Source: JABFRJ01 sp031374735 (GTDB lineage: Bacteria; Pseudomonadota; Alphaproteobacteria; Rhizobiales; Hyphomicrobiaceae). Taken from it: DNA of 64,000 bases. The stretch spans positions 1 through 64,000 of the forward strand of contig JANMGQ010000109.1 in NCBI GenBank assembly GCA_031374735.1, written 5' to 3'. A program made the translations under genes and the position numbers. This document shows, piece after piece, positions 25,542 to 35,460 of this stretch. Position 1 is the stretch's first letter; the number at the start of each line of letters is the position of its first letter. The notes beneath the pieces were generated by a model that saw nothing but the letters and a program-made list of their open reading frames with translations, had not been told where the DNA came from and ran no database searches.

Positions 25542-28500
25542 TCACCTGCAGATCCGGCTGCAGTACGTCGGGTGCTGCTGGCGACCGACACAATCGTTGA
25601 AGCTGGTATAGGTGACCCGATTGCCGATGCATGCCGCTGTTGTCGTGGGGACGGCCGCCTTTGCGGCAGGCGGCGCCGTAGGTTGCTGACTCGGCCGCGT
25701 TGGCGTTGAAGGCGCAGGCGGGATGGCTGGCGGGATGACTGCGGGCCTCTGCTCAGATTTCGGCGCCTCCGGCTTTGAGTCGCTCTTGTCCCCGCCCGAA
25801 TCCAAGTTGGCCTTCGTGATCGCGGCCGCAGCCGTCTTTGAGACAGACATCCAATCGTCCGTCTCGCTGCCTGTGATCAGCTCTTCACCGCTCTTGGCCT
25901 GTGTGGTCAGGCGCGTCTGCGCCAGCTCCTCGCGGCGGAACCAGTACATGTCCTTATGCGGTGTGTTCAGCATGCGCAGCATCACGACGGCATCGACACC
26001 CATCTCGACGAAGTAGTCCTTCAGCTTGACGTAGGTCTCCTGCGGGATCTCTTTGTCCGATTGGGTGCGCTTGCCGTCCTGGACGGTGTAGTAAGCAGCC
26101 TGGTGGACGCCGACGAGCGCCGACGCGCCGACGGAGCGTTGCGTACCGGCCGCCAGGATGTTGGTGCAGGCAGAGGCACAGCTCGCGAGCTTGCCGCGCG
26201 GCACGCCGAACGTCGCGCCTTTGCTTTTTGCAGCCCGGCAGACGTCGGCTGCCCCCTTGCAGTCCGTGATCTCGGTTTGCGTGACATAGACATCCAGACC
26301 ACGCGCACGGATCATGCGGCCGATGTCCAGCGACGACGTGATCCGCCCACCGGCCGAGTTGATGAACACCGGTAGCTTACGTTCACCGATCTGGCGGAAC
26401 ACCGCCTTGAATTTGTCGGCCGAGGCGGCATCGATATCGCCCTCGGCCGAGATCCATTCGGCACACTGGTCGCCGCAGCGCGGATCGGCATTGCGCACGA
26501 CGCGCACTTCCATGGGATGGCTGCCGGGCTTTTCGGTGTTTGTCAGCATGCGCAGACCCAGCACGGCGCCTTGATGATTTGGGTTTTCGGCCAGAACCTT
26601 GCGGAAATCCTCGGCCGCCGTATCGAGCGCTTTCATGTAAAAGTGCGCAATGCCGCGGTTGAAGCGGGCATACGTGGTCTCCCGCATCGACAGTGATTTG
26701 TCCAAGTCCGTGAGCGCCGCCGGGTAGTTTTTCAGCTGGGTGTAGGTGGCGCCGCGGCTGGCGTATGTGTTCGGTGTGGCTGGCCCAATCGTGATCGCGC
26801 GATTGCAGTCGGCGAGCGCCGCATCAAACTTTTTCGCCACCAGATTGAGCTCACATCGCAGCGCATGACCGATGAACAATCCGCTATTGATGTCGATCGC
26901 CTTGGTGGCATCGGCCAACGCGCGTGGCAGGTCGCGTTTGCCCAAATAGGCCTCCGCCCGCATGATGTGGCCGTCATAGTTGCGCGGCTCGGTGACCAGC
27001 ACTCTGTCAAGCTCTGCAATGGCGAGATCATACTCGCGGCGATCGAGCTGCGAGCGCGCGAGGTCGGTCGTGCGCGGGCCGCTGCCCCCCGGTAGCGGTA
27101 CGGCGGGTGCCTTGTTGCTCGCGACTGCGGGCGCAGTCACGGCGGCGCTGGGTGACGTTGCTGGACGTGGCTTCAGGCTCTCGACCCGCACACGGTCGCC
27201 GTTGGCTTTCTGCGTATCGCCCAGAGCTGTGTACAGTGCTGCGCGGTTCTCGTAGCCGCGGGCTCCGTCCGGCGCGAGCTCGATCTCCTTGTTTGCGTCC
27301 TCGATCGCAAGATCCAGCCGACCCAGACGCCGATGCGCCTGCGACCGATAGCCAAAGTCGTTCGGGCTCTTGGAGCCAAGCTCTATCGCCTTGGTCGCCG
27401 CGTTGACGCAGCCTTGATGGTCGCCCTTTTGCAGGAGCGCATAAGCCCGGACGCTATGGGCAATCGGCATGTGCGGGCCGAGACGAACGGCCTCGTCGGC
27501 ATCAGCCAGGGCCTTATCATGATCGCCCGCTTCAGCGCGCGCACCAGCACGTGCCACCCGCGCATCGACGGAGTTGCCATCGATCTGGACGGCCTTGTCG
27601 TAGTCTGCAAAAGCCGCCGCCGTGTCGCCCTTTCGTTTGTGCACTGACGCGCGTCGCGTGTAAGACACCACCGAGCGCGGATTAACGGCGATAGCCACAT
27701 TCAAGTCAGCAATGGCCTTGTCGAGATCATTGCGGTCAATGTGCACCTGGGAGCGGTAGAAATACGCGCCGCCGAGCCCTGGGTTTTCGGTGATGACCCG
27801 ATCCAGATCGGTCAGGGCGATATCGTAGCGTTTTTGCGCCGTGTAGACCCGCGCGCGCTCCATGCGCACGTCGCCCCGCGCGAGGTCCATCTCCAGGGCA
27901 CGATTGAAGTCGATCAGGGCCTCTGGGTAGCGCCGCATCTGATAGTAGTACGAACCGCGCGATACGTAGGCGTTCATGTCGGCCGGCGCTGCCGCGAGCG
28001 CCTGGTTCATGTCAGCGACGGCCGCCTCGTGTTGACCGATGGTTGCCTTTGTGGCCGCTCGCGCTTTCAGCAGCGCAGCATTGTCTGGATGCGCCTCCAG
28101 GCCAGCTGTGTAGATCGCGATCGCGGCAGGGTATTCCCGGCGCGCGGCCTTGGCTACGCCGCGCGCTTCAAAGTGCGCGGCACTTGAGCCGGCAATCGCA
28201 TTGATCAGGTCGACATCCCGCTGCAGAGTCGCGGTCGCCTCAGCCGAGTTTGAACTCTGCGCCATCGTCACCCGCAATGCGAGCGCGCGCGGGTTCTCCT
28301 TGTCCAGCTCCAACGTGGCACGAATGTCCTCACGTGCGGCTGGCGCATTCTGATTGCCGCGATAGGCGTGGGCGCGCAGCGCAAGGGCTTCGACGTGCTT
28401 CGGCTCAGCACCGAGAACGCGGGAACAGGCTTCGATGACCCGCGACGGCACGCCATGCAGCAGGCAGCCTGTGCCGGTGAGATCCGACGGCGCCACCGTG

Positions 28501-28592
28501 GCCGGCGCTTCTTTCGGCACAGGTGCCTGCGCGTTGCCAGGCGCGCTGCCGCACAGCAAAAGCAATGCGGTGACAAACGACGTGAGCCGCAT
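25542..28592 (-). CDS. secreted TPR protein with Clp/crotonase-like (COG3904-type) domain
   Basis: A 1016-residue exported protein. A signal peptide (MRLTSFVTALLLLCGSAPGNAQA) is followed by two blocks of tetratricopeptide repeats (about 40-480 and 510-700; for example ALIDFNRALEMDLARGDVRMERA), separated by an Ala/Pro linker. Residues about 715-880 resemble the periplasmic Clp-like family: FINSAGGRITSSLDIGRMIR, then CASAC with candidate nucleophile Ser 807, then GVHQ with His 830. A Pro-rich linker leads to a Cys-rich tail (four Cys in the last 32 residues). The TPRs suggest a scaffold for protein partners; protease activity is inferred. It lies between chvI and pckA, which are usually neighbours. 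Confidence 0.82.
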   Translation of the reverse strand: MRLTSFVTALLLLCGSAPGNAQAPVPKEAPATVAPSDLTGTGCLLHGVPSRVIEACSRVLGAEPKHVEALALRAHAYRGNQNAPAAREDIRATLELDKENPRALALRVTMAQSSNSAEATATLQRDVDLINAIAGSSAAHFEARGVAKAARREYPAAIAIYTAGLEAHPDNAALLKARAATKATIGQHEAAVADMNQALAAAPADMNAYVSRGSYYYQMRRYPEALIDFNRALEMDLARGDVRMERARVYTAQKRYDIALTDLDRVITENPGLGGAYFYRSQVHIDRNDLDKAIADLNVAIAVNPRSVVSYTRRASVHKRKGDTAAAFADYDKAVQIDGNSVDARVARAGARAEAGDHDKALADADEAVRLGPHMPIAHSVRAYALLQKGDHQGCVNAATKAIELGSKSPNDFGYRSQAHRRLGRLDLAIEDANKEIELAPDGARGYENRAALYTALGDTQKANGDRVRVESLKPRPATSPSAAVTAPAVASNKAPAVPLPGGSGPRTTDLARSQLDRREYDLAIAELDRVLVTEPRNYDGHIMRAEAYLGKRDLPRALADATKAIDINSGLFIGHALRCELNLVAKKFDAALADCNRAITIGPATPNTYASRGATYTQLKNYPAALTDLDKSLSMRETTYARFNRGIAHFYMKALDTAAEDFRKVLAENPNHQGAVLGLRMLTNTEKPGSHPMEVRVVRNADPRCGDQCAEWISAEGDIDAASADKFKAVFRQIGERKLPVFINSAGGRITSSLDIGRMIRARGLDVYVTQTEITDCKGAADVCRAAKSKGATFGVPRGKLASCASACTNILAAGTQRSVGASALVGVHQAAYYTVQDGKRTQSDKEIPQETYVKLKDYFVEMGVDAVVMLRMLNTPHKDMYWFRREELAQTRLTTQAKSGEELITGSETDDWMSVSKTAAAAITKANLDSGGDKSDSKPEAPKSEQRPAVIPPAIPPAPSTPTRPSQQPTAPPAAKAAVPTTTAACIGNRVTYTSFNDCVGRQQHPTYCSRICR

Positions 28593-28825
28593 CGACTGTT
28601 AACCTGAACAACTGATCTCCGTGCGACCGTACACGGCACGAAATGTGCGTCAATTGAGGTGCATGTTTTGACTTCATCTTCCGACGTCACAACAGTCTCT
28701 CAGAAAACGCCCGCGCGGCGCTAGGCTGCCATGCCTCATGGCATGACCAAATTTGCCGCCTTACGATGTGGGCGGAAATTTCAGGTCGTGTCAGGGTCAG
28801 CGCCTAACCGACGGAGAAGATTGCC

Positions 28826-29278
28826 GTGTCTGTTCTAACCAGCGATGTGCTATTGATGCTGCAGCGCGCGACCAAAGGTGCACTCGGCACCGCGCGAGCC
28901 GCAGACGGGCATCCCTATGTATCGATGGTCCTGGTCGCTTCGCCCGGCCGCTTGCGGCCCCTGTTCTTATTGTCGCAGCTGGCTTTGCATACGCAAAACC
29001 TATTGGCCGGGCCAGCATCGAGCCTCCTCATCGATGAAACGGACGTGACCGGCGACCCGCTGGCGGGCGGCCGCCTAACCTTGATTGGCGAGACGTTCCC
29101 GGTGGACGACGACGCCGCGAAGTCGACATTTCTATCTCGCCACCCGTCGGCGCAAAACTATGCCTCATTCGGTGACTTCGGCATGTTTGCCATGTCGGTT
29201 CGAAGCGCTCATCTGATCCAGGGCTTTGGACGGATCGTTACGCTCGATCAAGATGCGCTTGCAGACGTGAGCGCCTGA
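28826..29278 (+). CDS. pyridoxamine-5'-phosphate oxidase-like (HugZ-type) FMN-binding-fold protein
   Basis: A 150-residue cytosolic split-barrel protein. It starts at GTG 28826 with GGAGAAG upstream. The segments GALGTARAADGHPYVSMVLVA, LALHTQNLLAGPASSLLID and GDPLAGGRLTLIGE are those of the HugZ/PNPOx-like family. FLSRHPSAQNYASFGDFGMF is also family-typical. The C-terminal DUF2470 haem-binding domain of full HugZ proteins (about 250 aa) is absent, so this is the short form. Role unknown; FMN or haem handling is plausible. The gene is divergent from the TPR gene and 210 bp upstream of pckA. Confidence 0.8.
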   Translation: MSVLTSDVLLMLQRATKGALGTARAADGHPYVSMVLVASPGRLRPLFLLSQLALHTQNLLAGPASSLLIDETDVTGDPLAGGRLTLIGETFPVDDDAAKSTFLSRHPSAQNYASFGDFGMFAMSVRSAHLIQGFGRIVTLDQDALADVSA

Positions 29279-29488
29279 ATGTCTCAGGATACCCCACAAG
29301 CGAACAATGTGCCTCATGGTAGAGCACTGCCACTGCGCCATAAAGAGCGCTTCCGAGCGCACGGTCGTGCGTGTATCGCACAGGCTCATGGCGCTGGCGT
29401 CACACGGACTGTTGAACGTGCTATAGCCTGCCCCTTGCGTGATTGACCTGTTCCGTTCCAGTCCCCACCAGCTCGACCGTTCCAACAA

Positions 29489-31099
<1,611 letters not shown>

Positions 31100-31209
31100 G
31101 GGCATATTGCGCTGTGCGTTCAGCTCAATGTCGAACCCATATCGCGCGACCTGACGGTCGGCGATTTTGAGTCAATGCAAAAGTGGATGCGCAGGACGAT
31201 CGCGGCTCC

Positions 31210-32643
31210 TCACCGCGTCGTCACCTTGCGATTGGCGAGCGGCGATAGCGGCGCGTCGGCAGCTGGCATGGCGATGACGGCATCGCCACGGAACTGCTGG
31301 GCAAACATCATAGCGGCCTGCTGCTCGGTCGGGCGCAGGCGCATCGGCAGCACCGAGCCGGCCTGATCGATCATCTCGAGTGTCTTCGACACATCTGGAT
31401 GTGTCAGGGTCGCAAGCGCAGGGTCGTCGGCGGAGGCCGTGGCGGTCATGTAGGGCGCGATCGGAAACGGCCGATACGACAGCTCGTCGGGGTGTTCATC
31501 GTCGAAAGCGGGCGCTGAGGCGAAACCGTTGCTCCAACCACCAGCATCGATGAGCGAAGCTATCGGCGACCCGGCCGACGGCGCGATCGCGGCCACACGG
31601 GCCGCGGGCTTCGGCGCCGGCAATGCGGCTGCAATGACGTCGGCACCTGTCAGGTTGGGCTTCAGCACCGGTCGCACAGCCGGCAGCGGTGCCTGCACCA
31701 GACGTGGCGCTGGCTCAGCCGAGGCGAGCTGCATCAGCGTGCTCAACTTGGCGCGATCGGCGTTGGTTGGCGCCGAGAGCCGCGACGAGCGCTCCACAGG
31801 AAACGGTTGCTCGATCAGCTGGGGGCTGGCGGCTGCGACCGCGACAGGCGGTTTTTGAGGTCTCGCAGATCCTGCGCCATCAGACGGGCGTAGTCCTGCA
31901 GCCGTCGCGTCGGCGAGGGCAAAAGGTGCTTTCGGCTGGCGGCGAAAGTCGTGGAAGGCCGCGACCTCCTGCGCGAGCTGCTGTTTTTGCGATTGCGCTA
32001 AACGCGCATCACTGGATGTGATCGGACCACCGTCCGCCGGCAGATGTTTGGTCTGGCCGTTGGGAAACAGCAGCGCCAATTCCATGCGTGGCAAGCGCGG
32101 CCAGGCGCGCACGTTGCCAGTGTCGACATGTACGAAGGGAATAGCCGACGTCGGATAATAACCGACGCCGCCGCGCTCGCGGATCAAGGCCGAGTAGCGC
32201 AGGCGTGCCGTTGGGACATCAGGGAAATGCACATCCATGGCCTGGCCGAGGATATGCCGGCTCTCTTTGGCCTGCCCGCCTGACGACGTCCGCAGCATCT
32301 CATTGGTGCCGCGCGAGCGGAAGCCGGAAATGACGTGGATGGCCTCGCGCGAGCCAAGCTCCGTGTGCATCTCCCAGAGCAGGTCATAGAGTTCCGCGTC
32401 CATCGCGGTTTTTTCGTTTCGGCGCCAATCGCGTACGGCCCAATCCAGCTTGTCCTTGGCGCCCGGCACCCATTTGCCGTCTTTCTTAAAGAGGACGGTG
32501 ACGGTCTCTTTGGTGTGGATGTTGAACAGCGTCAGCGTGCGGGTGTCGCCGAAAGCGGCGGTCAGCCGATCGGCAGTGGCGAGCGCCCACAGCGCCATGG
32601 CCGAGACAAGCACCAGCGATGTGACAGGTAAGCGACGAGACAC
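31210..32643 (-). CDS. DUF882/M15-type murein peptidase with signal anchor
   Basis: A 477-residue exported protein starting at GTG 32643, with a GGGGGAAG ribosome-binding site. An N-terminal signal or anchor (SLVLVSAMALWALATAD) precedes the DUF882/YcbK domain (about 30-200). The Zn-site motifs are ISGFRSRGTNEML, SRHILGQAMDVHFPD and FVHVDTG (H..D..H pattern of M15 D,D-peptidases). The C-terminal 270 residues are Pro/Ala-rich and probably disordered, with no second domain. It likely trims peptidoglycan peptides in the periplasm. DUF882 proteins of this size are common in Rhizobiales. Confidence 0.87.
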   Translation of the reverse strand: MSRRLPVTSLVLVSAMALWALATADRLTAAFGDTRTLTLFNIHTKETVTVLFKKDGKWVPGAKDKLDWAVRDWRRNEKTAMDAELYDLLWEMHTELGSREAIHVISGFRSRGTNEMLRTSSGGQAKESRHILGQAMDVHFPDVPTARLRYSALIRERGGVGYYPTSAIPFVHVDTGNVRAWPRLPRMELALLFPNGQTKHLPADGGPITSSDARLAQSQKQQLAQEVAAFHDFRRQPKAPFALADATAAGLRPSDGAGSARPQKPPVAVAAASPQLIEQPFPVERSSRLSAPTNADRAKLSTLMQLASAEPAPRLVQAPLPAVRPVLKPNLTGADVIAAALPAPKPAARVAAIAPSAGSPIASLIDAGGWSNGFASAPAFDDEHPDELSYRPFPIAPYMTATASADDPALATLTHPDVSKTLEMIDQAGSVLPMRLRPTEQQAAMMFAQQFRGDAVIAMPAADAPLSPLANRKVTTR

Positions 32644-32796
32644 GTTTGGCTTCCCCCGGAGTCCTTGCCCGCAACCTAATGGCCGATCCTTAAATTCGAG
32701 TAAGCTTCAATTGCGCGGCGATATGGCCCGCAATTGGGCGAAAACGAGGCAGTGCGCCGCTCTTTGGTCGCAAGCGTTAACGGCGGGCCCTACGGC

Positions 32797-32888
32797 CTCC
32801 ACTTCCCTCTCCCCCTTTTTCAGGGTGAGAGGGCAAAGGTCGACCGCGCGCGTCAGCGCTGTCGACCGCGGGTGAGGGGCAGCGGAGC
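32797..32888 (+). repeat. family-A element, full copy (A7)
   Basis: CTCCACTTCCCTCTCCC, fold-back GGGTGAGAGGG, CAAA, second stem GGTCGACCGCGC/GCGCTGTCGACC (one mismatch), then GCGGGTGAGGGGCAGC. It is a single copy between the DUF882 and barrel genes. Confidence 0.8.
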
Positions 32889-32954
32889 GCAACTTTTGGG
32901 TTTTTATCCGTTAACTGACGAAATGTGTGACTACGATGGCGGCGGGCCCAAGCG

Positions 32955-32985
32955 AATGGCCCGGAGATACGATCTCCGGGCCATT
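32955..32985 (-). terminator. perfect 14-bp stem-loop after the barrel gene
   Basis: AATGGCCCGGAGAT, loop ACG, then its exact complement. It begins 28 bp after the minus-strand barrel stop at 33014. There is no T tract, so it may be a 3'-end-protecting hairpin rather than an intrinsic terminator. Confidence 0.6.
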
Positions 32986-33013
32986 GAGCCAATCGATGTG
33001 AACGTTGCAGCTC

Positions 33014-33955
33014 TCACCAGACGTCGAAGCGCAATCCGGTGCGGATTTCGTGATCGAAGCGGTCGCCGATGTTGAGCGTGGAGAAGCCCCCGAGCGACGG
33101 GGCGGCAACGGCAACCTTGCCGCCATGATACATCATGCGATAGCCGAGATCCCAAGTCGTGCGGTCGCCGATCTTGTAGGACAGGCCAGCCATGGCGGAT
33201 GCGGCAAGGCCAAAGCCCGCAACGTCTTCCGAGCTTGAAGAGGAGAAGGCGGTCGGGGCGACAAAGCTCGCATCGTTCGTACAGGCGCCGCCGGTCGACA
33301 GGGTGGTGTTGCACCCCCCGACCGATTCCGTCGACGAGCGCGTCACATAGCGCCGGCTGAAGCCAATGCCCGCGCCGATGTAGGGCTTGAAGCGGCCTTC
33401 ACGGTTGAGATCATAGTAGGCATTGAGCATGAACGTGTGGTTCTGTGTGATCACATCCTCGGTGCGCGTCATGGCGTACACGTTGGTCTGGCTGGCGCCA
33501 GACGTCAGAGTGCCGGTGAGGCTGCCATTGTACGAGACGACGTCTTTGGCCTTGGCCGGGCGCTGCGGCGAGCGATAGTCGATGCCGAGTTCGGCGCGCA
33601 GCGACGGTGTGATGTAGCGGCCGGCAACGAGGCTCAGCACGTGTGGGCCCTGCAGCTGGCTGTAGCTGTCGATCCAGTGCGACTGGCCAACGACCTGATG
33701 ATCAGCCGCAATCGACATGTTGCCGGTGGAGCTGAAGGTCCAACCCACGCTGCCGCCGACGTAGTATTTAAAGGTTTCTTCGTAGGGCACAGGGACCGGC
33801 ACGGGCACGGCGCCGCCGCGGCCATCTTTCATGCCGCCGGGCATGCCGTTCGAGAGGTCACCGGCGAGTGCGGCGCTGGCGAGCAGCGCGAACGCCGCGG
33901 TGGCCGTCGCAAATTTCAACGTGGTCTTCAGCGTGTGTGTCATTGGATTTTTCAT
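33014..33955 (-). CDS. outer-membrane beta-barrel protein (Omp25/Omp31-like)
   Basis: A 313-residue precursor from ATG 33955: signal peptide MKNPMTHTLKTTLKFATATAAFALLASAALAG, a Gly-rich mature start, then alternating amphipathic strands. There are several aromatic-flanked turns (YYVGGSVGWTF, LRAELGIDYR, AYYDLNREGRFKPYIGAGIGFSRR) and the barrel-terminal HEIRTGLRFDVW ending in an aromatic residue for BAM recognition. It has the same family and layout as the next gene, implying duplication and divergence. The longer frame to 34087 lacks a signal at its start. Function: structural or porin-like envelope protein. Confidence 0.85.
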   Translation of the reverse strand: MKNPMTHTLKTTLKFATATAAFALLASAALAGDLSNGMPGGMKDGRGGAVPVPVPVPYEETFKYYVGGSVGWTFSSTGNMSIAADHQVVGQSHWIDSYSQLQGPHVLSLVAGRYITPSLRAELGIDYRSPQRPAKAKDVVSYNGSLTGTLTSGASQTNVYAMTRTEDVITQNHTFMLNAYYDLNREGRFKPYIGAGIGFSRRYVTRSSTESVGGCNTTLSTGGACTNDASFVAPTAFSSSSSEDVAGFGLAASAMAGLSYKIGDRTTWDLGYRMMYHGGKVAVAAPSLGGFSTLNIGDRFDHEIRTGLRFDVW

Positions 33956-34190
33956 GGGGCGTCGATCCCTCGAACGTAACAGGAGAATTGGATGCACCCG
34001 CGCGGACGATCCGGCGGCAGCCATCCTCGGGTCCACTTGGACCGCAGGGTTCGAGAATTCCGGTTCGACGCATCCTGGGCGAGACACCTCGCCACGCTGA
34101 CTGACACTGGATCAGGACAAACTGCTGCGATGACATCGCGGGCAGAGACGGAACGTTCGATTGTGAGCGAGGCGGCGATACGTGTTTCAG

Positions 34191-34220
34191 TCCATCCGGG
34201 CGCGTTGCCGCGTCCGGATG
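34191..34220. other. stem-loop in the inter-barrel gap
   Basis: CCATCCGGGCGCG, loop TTGC, CGCGTCCGGATGG: 13-bp arms with one wobble. It lies about 95 bp past the upstream barrel gene's stop (minus direction). Confidence 0.6.
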
Positions 34221-34263
34221 GTGGGTCTCACTCGAGGCTTTCGCCCCGAATTCGGTCTTGGTG

Positions 34264-34304
34264 GCGCGTTCCGACTCCGCTGCGCGGAGCCGGTCGGAAC
34301 GCGC
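34264..34304. terminator. long stem-loop next to the upstream barrel gene stop
   Basis: Perfect 12-bp arms GCGCGTTCCGAC and GTCGGAACGCGC enclose a smaller CTCCG/CGGAG hairpin. A T6 run follows on the plus strand seven bases later. It can serve as the 3' hairpin of the minus-strand barrel gene, whose stop is 12 bp away, or end a plus-strand transcript. Confidence 0.55.
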
Positions 34305-34315
34305 GACGTGGTTTT

Positions 34316-35137
34316 TTACTTGATGTCCCAGCGCAGGCCGACGCGGAACTCGTGCGCGTAGAGATCGTGCACGATCGGGTCGGCAGCGGTGCCACTGGTG
34401 GACACGCCCGTTGCAATAACGGTTGAGGTTGTCTTGATGTCGCCCGTGTGTGCGCCGCCCATGTACAGAAAGCGATAGCCGGCATCGAGATGCAGGCGGT
34501 CATGCAAGCGAGCCGAGAAGCCCGCCATCAAAGCGCCAGCGGCATTGGTCTGCGTTGCGCCTTCAAAGCTGGCTTCGCAGGTTGCGACCGTTGCGACGAA
34601 GCAAGGATCCGTCGCATGGGCGACGACGTTGACCTTGCCAGCCTTGGTGGTGTTGCGGGCAAAGCCGAGACCGACGCCGATGTACGGCGTGAAGTGCGTG
34701 CGCGTGTCGAAATCGTAGTAGAGGTTGGCGAGGGCGACCAGGTTGTGGACGCCGAACTGGCGTTCACCCATCACGGTTGCCTTGTCGTCGCCGACGGTGC
34801 CGTGAATGTTCGCGCCACGGCGCCAATCCACCGTGATGTCGCCACGGACGCTCTTCGAGAAGTAGTGGCCGATGCCGAAGCCGAACGCGCTGGTGTTGGC
34901 GATCGAGGTCATCGACAGGTCATAGTTCGGCGGCTCGGTGACAGCGCCAAGGCCCTGCCAGGCGTGGCTGTAGTCGCCGCGCAGATACCAGCGCGCACCG
35001 ACGTTATCGACCATCTGAGGCACGTAGCCGTCCTTGATGCTGCCGCCCTTCATGCCGCCGAGATCGGCAGCCGATGCACTGGCGGAGCCGAGCAGGAGTG
35101 CTGCAAGACCAGCCAGAATGAGACCACGATTGGTCAT
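34316..35137 (-). CDS. outer-membrane beta-barrel protein (Omp25/Omp31-like)
   Basis: A 273-residue precursor with signal peptide MTNRGLILAGLAALLLGSASASAADL, preceded by AAGGGGAA seven bases before the ATG. The mature part shows barrel-type repeats (WYLRGDYSHAWQG, GIGHYFSKSVRGDITVDWR, LANLYYDFDTRTHFTPYIGVGLGFAR, LHLDAGYRFLYMG) and ends AHEFRVGLRWDIK. It is a paralogue of the gene at 33014 with the same direction. It is probably an abundant outer-membrane structural protein; a structured 5' leader lies upstream. Confidence 0.87.
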   Translation of the reverse strand: MTNRGLILAGLAALLLGSASASAADLGGMKGGSIKDGYVPQMVDNVGARWYLRGDYSHAWQGLGAVTEPPNYDLSMTSIANTSAFGFGIGHYFSKSVRGDITVDWRRGANIHGTVGDDKATVMGERQFGVHNLVALANLYYDFDTRTHFTPYIGVGLGFARNTTKAGKVNVVAHATDPCFVATVATCEASFEGATQTNAAGALMAGFSARLHDRLHLDAGYRFLYMGGAHTGDIKTTSTVIATGVSTSGTAADPIVHDLYAHEFRVGLRWDIK

Positions 35138-35460
35138 GCTAAATTCCCCTTCAGGTTTACGACACAGGTTCTACGCTGGTAAGCGATGGGCATTGCGGCC
35201 CGGCCTACGCGAGCGGCCCGTTGCCCATCGGATCGGGCTGTTCAGGGTTCGCTCTTAAAGGGCATGCTCGCCAAAATTGGTTGAAAGACCTTTAATGCGT
35301 GCATCTTTCTGGGAATGCGCAGGCACTTTTGCCGCCATTGTTTCGGCCGCTGGCGCCCAAGGAATGAACAGAGTGTGACTTTCACGCGCCTTGTGTTGTG
35401 CTAAAGACGAGTGTCCACTGGGGAGTGGGTTGTGGGCGGCGTGGGAAAGGACTTGGTTCT
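35138..35460. promoter_or_regulatory. divergent promoter region and structured barrel-gene leader
   Basis: The gap lies between the minus-strand barrel gene and the plus-strand efflux adaptor gene and must hold both promoters. CGATGGGCA (35184-35192) pairs with TGCCCATCG (35222-35230), with further GC-rich pairing inside, 46-93 bp upstream of the barrel ATG. That is a good candidate for a folded mRNA leader. I could not pick -35/-10 boxes with confidence. Confidence 0.4.
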
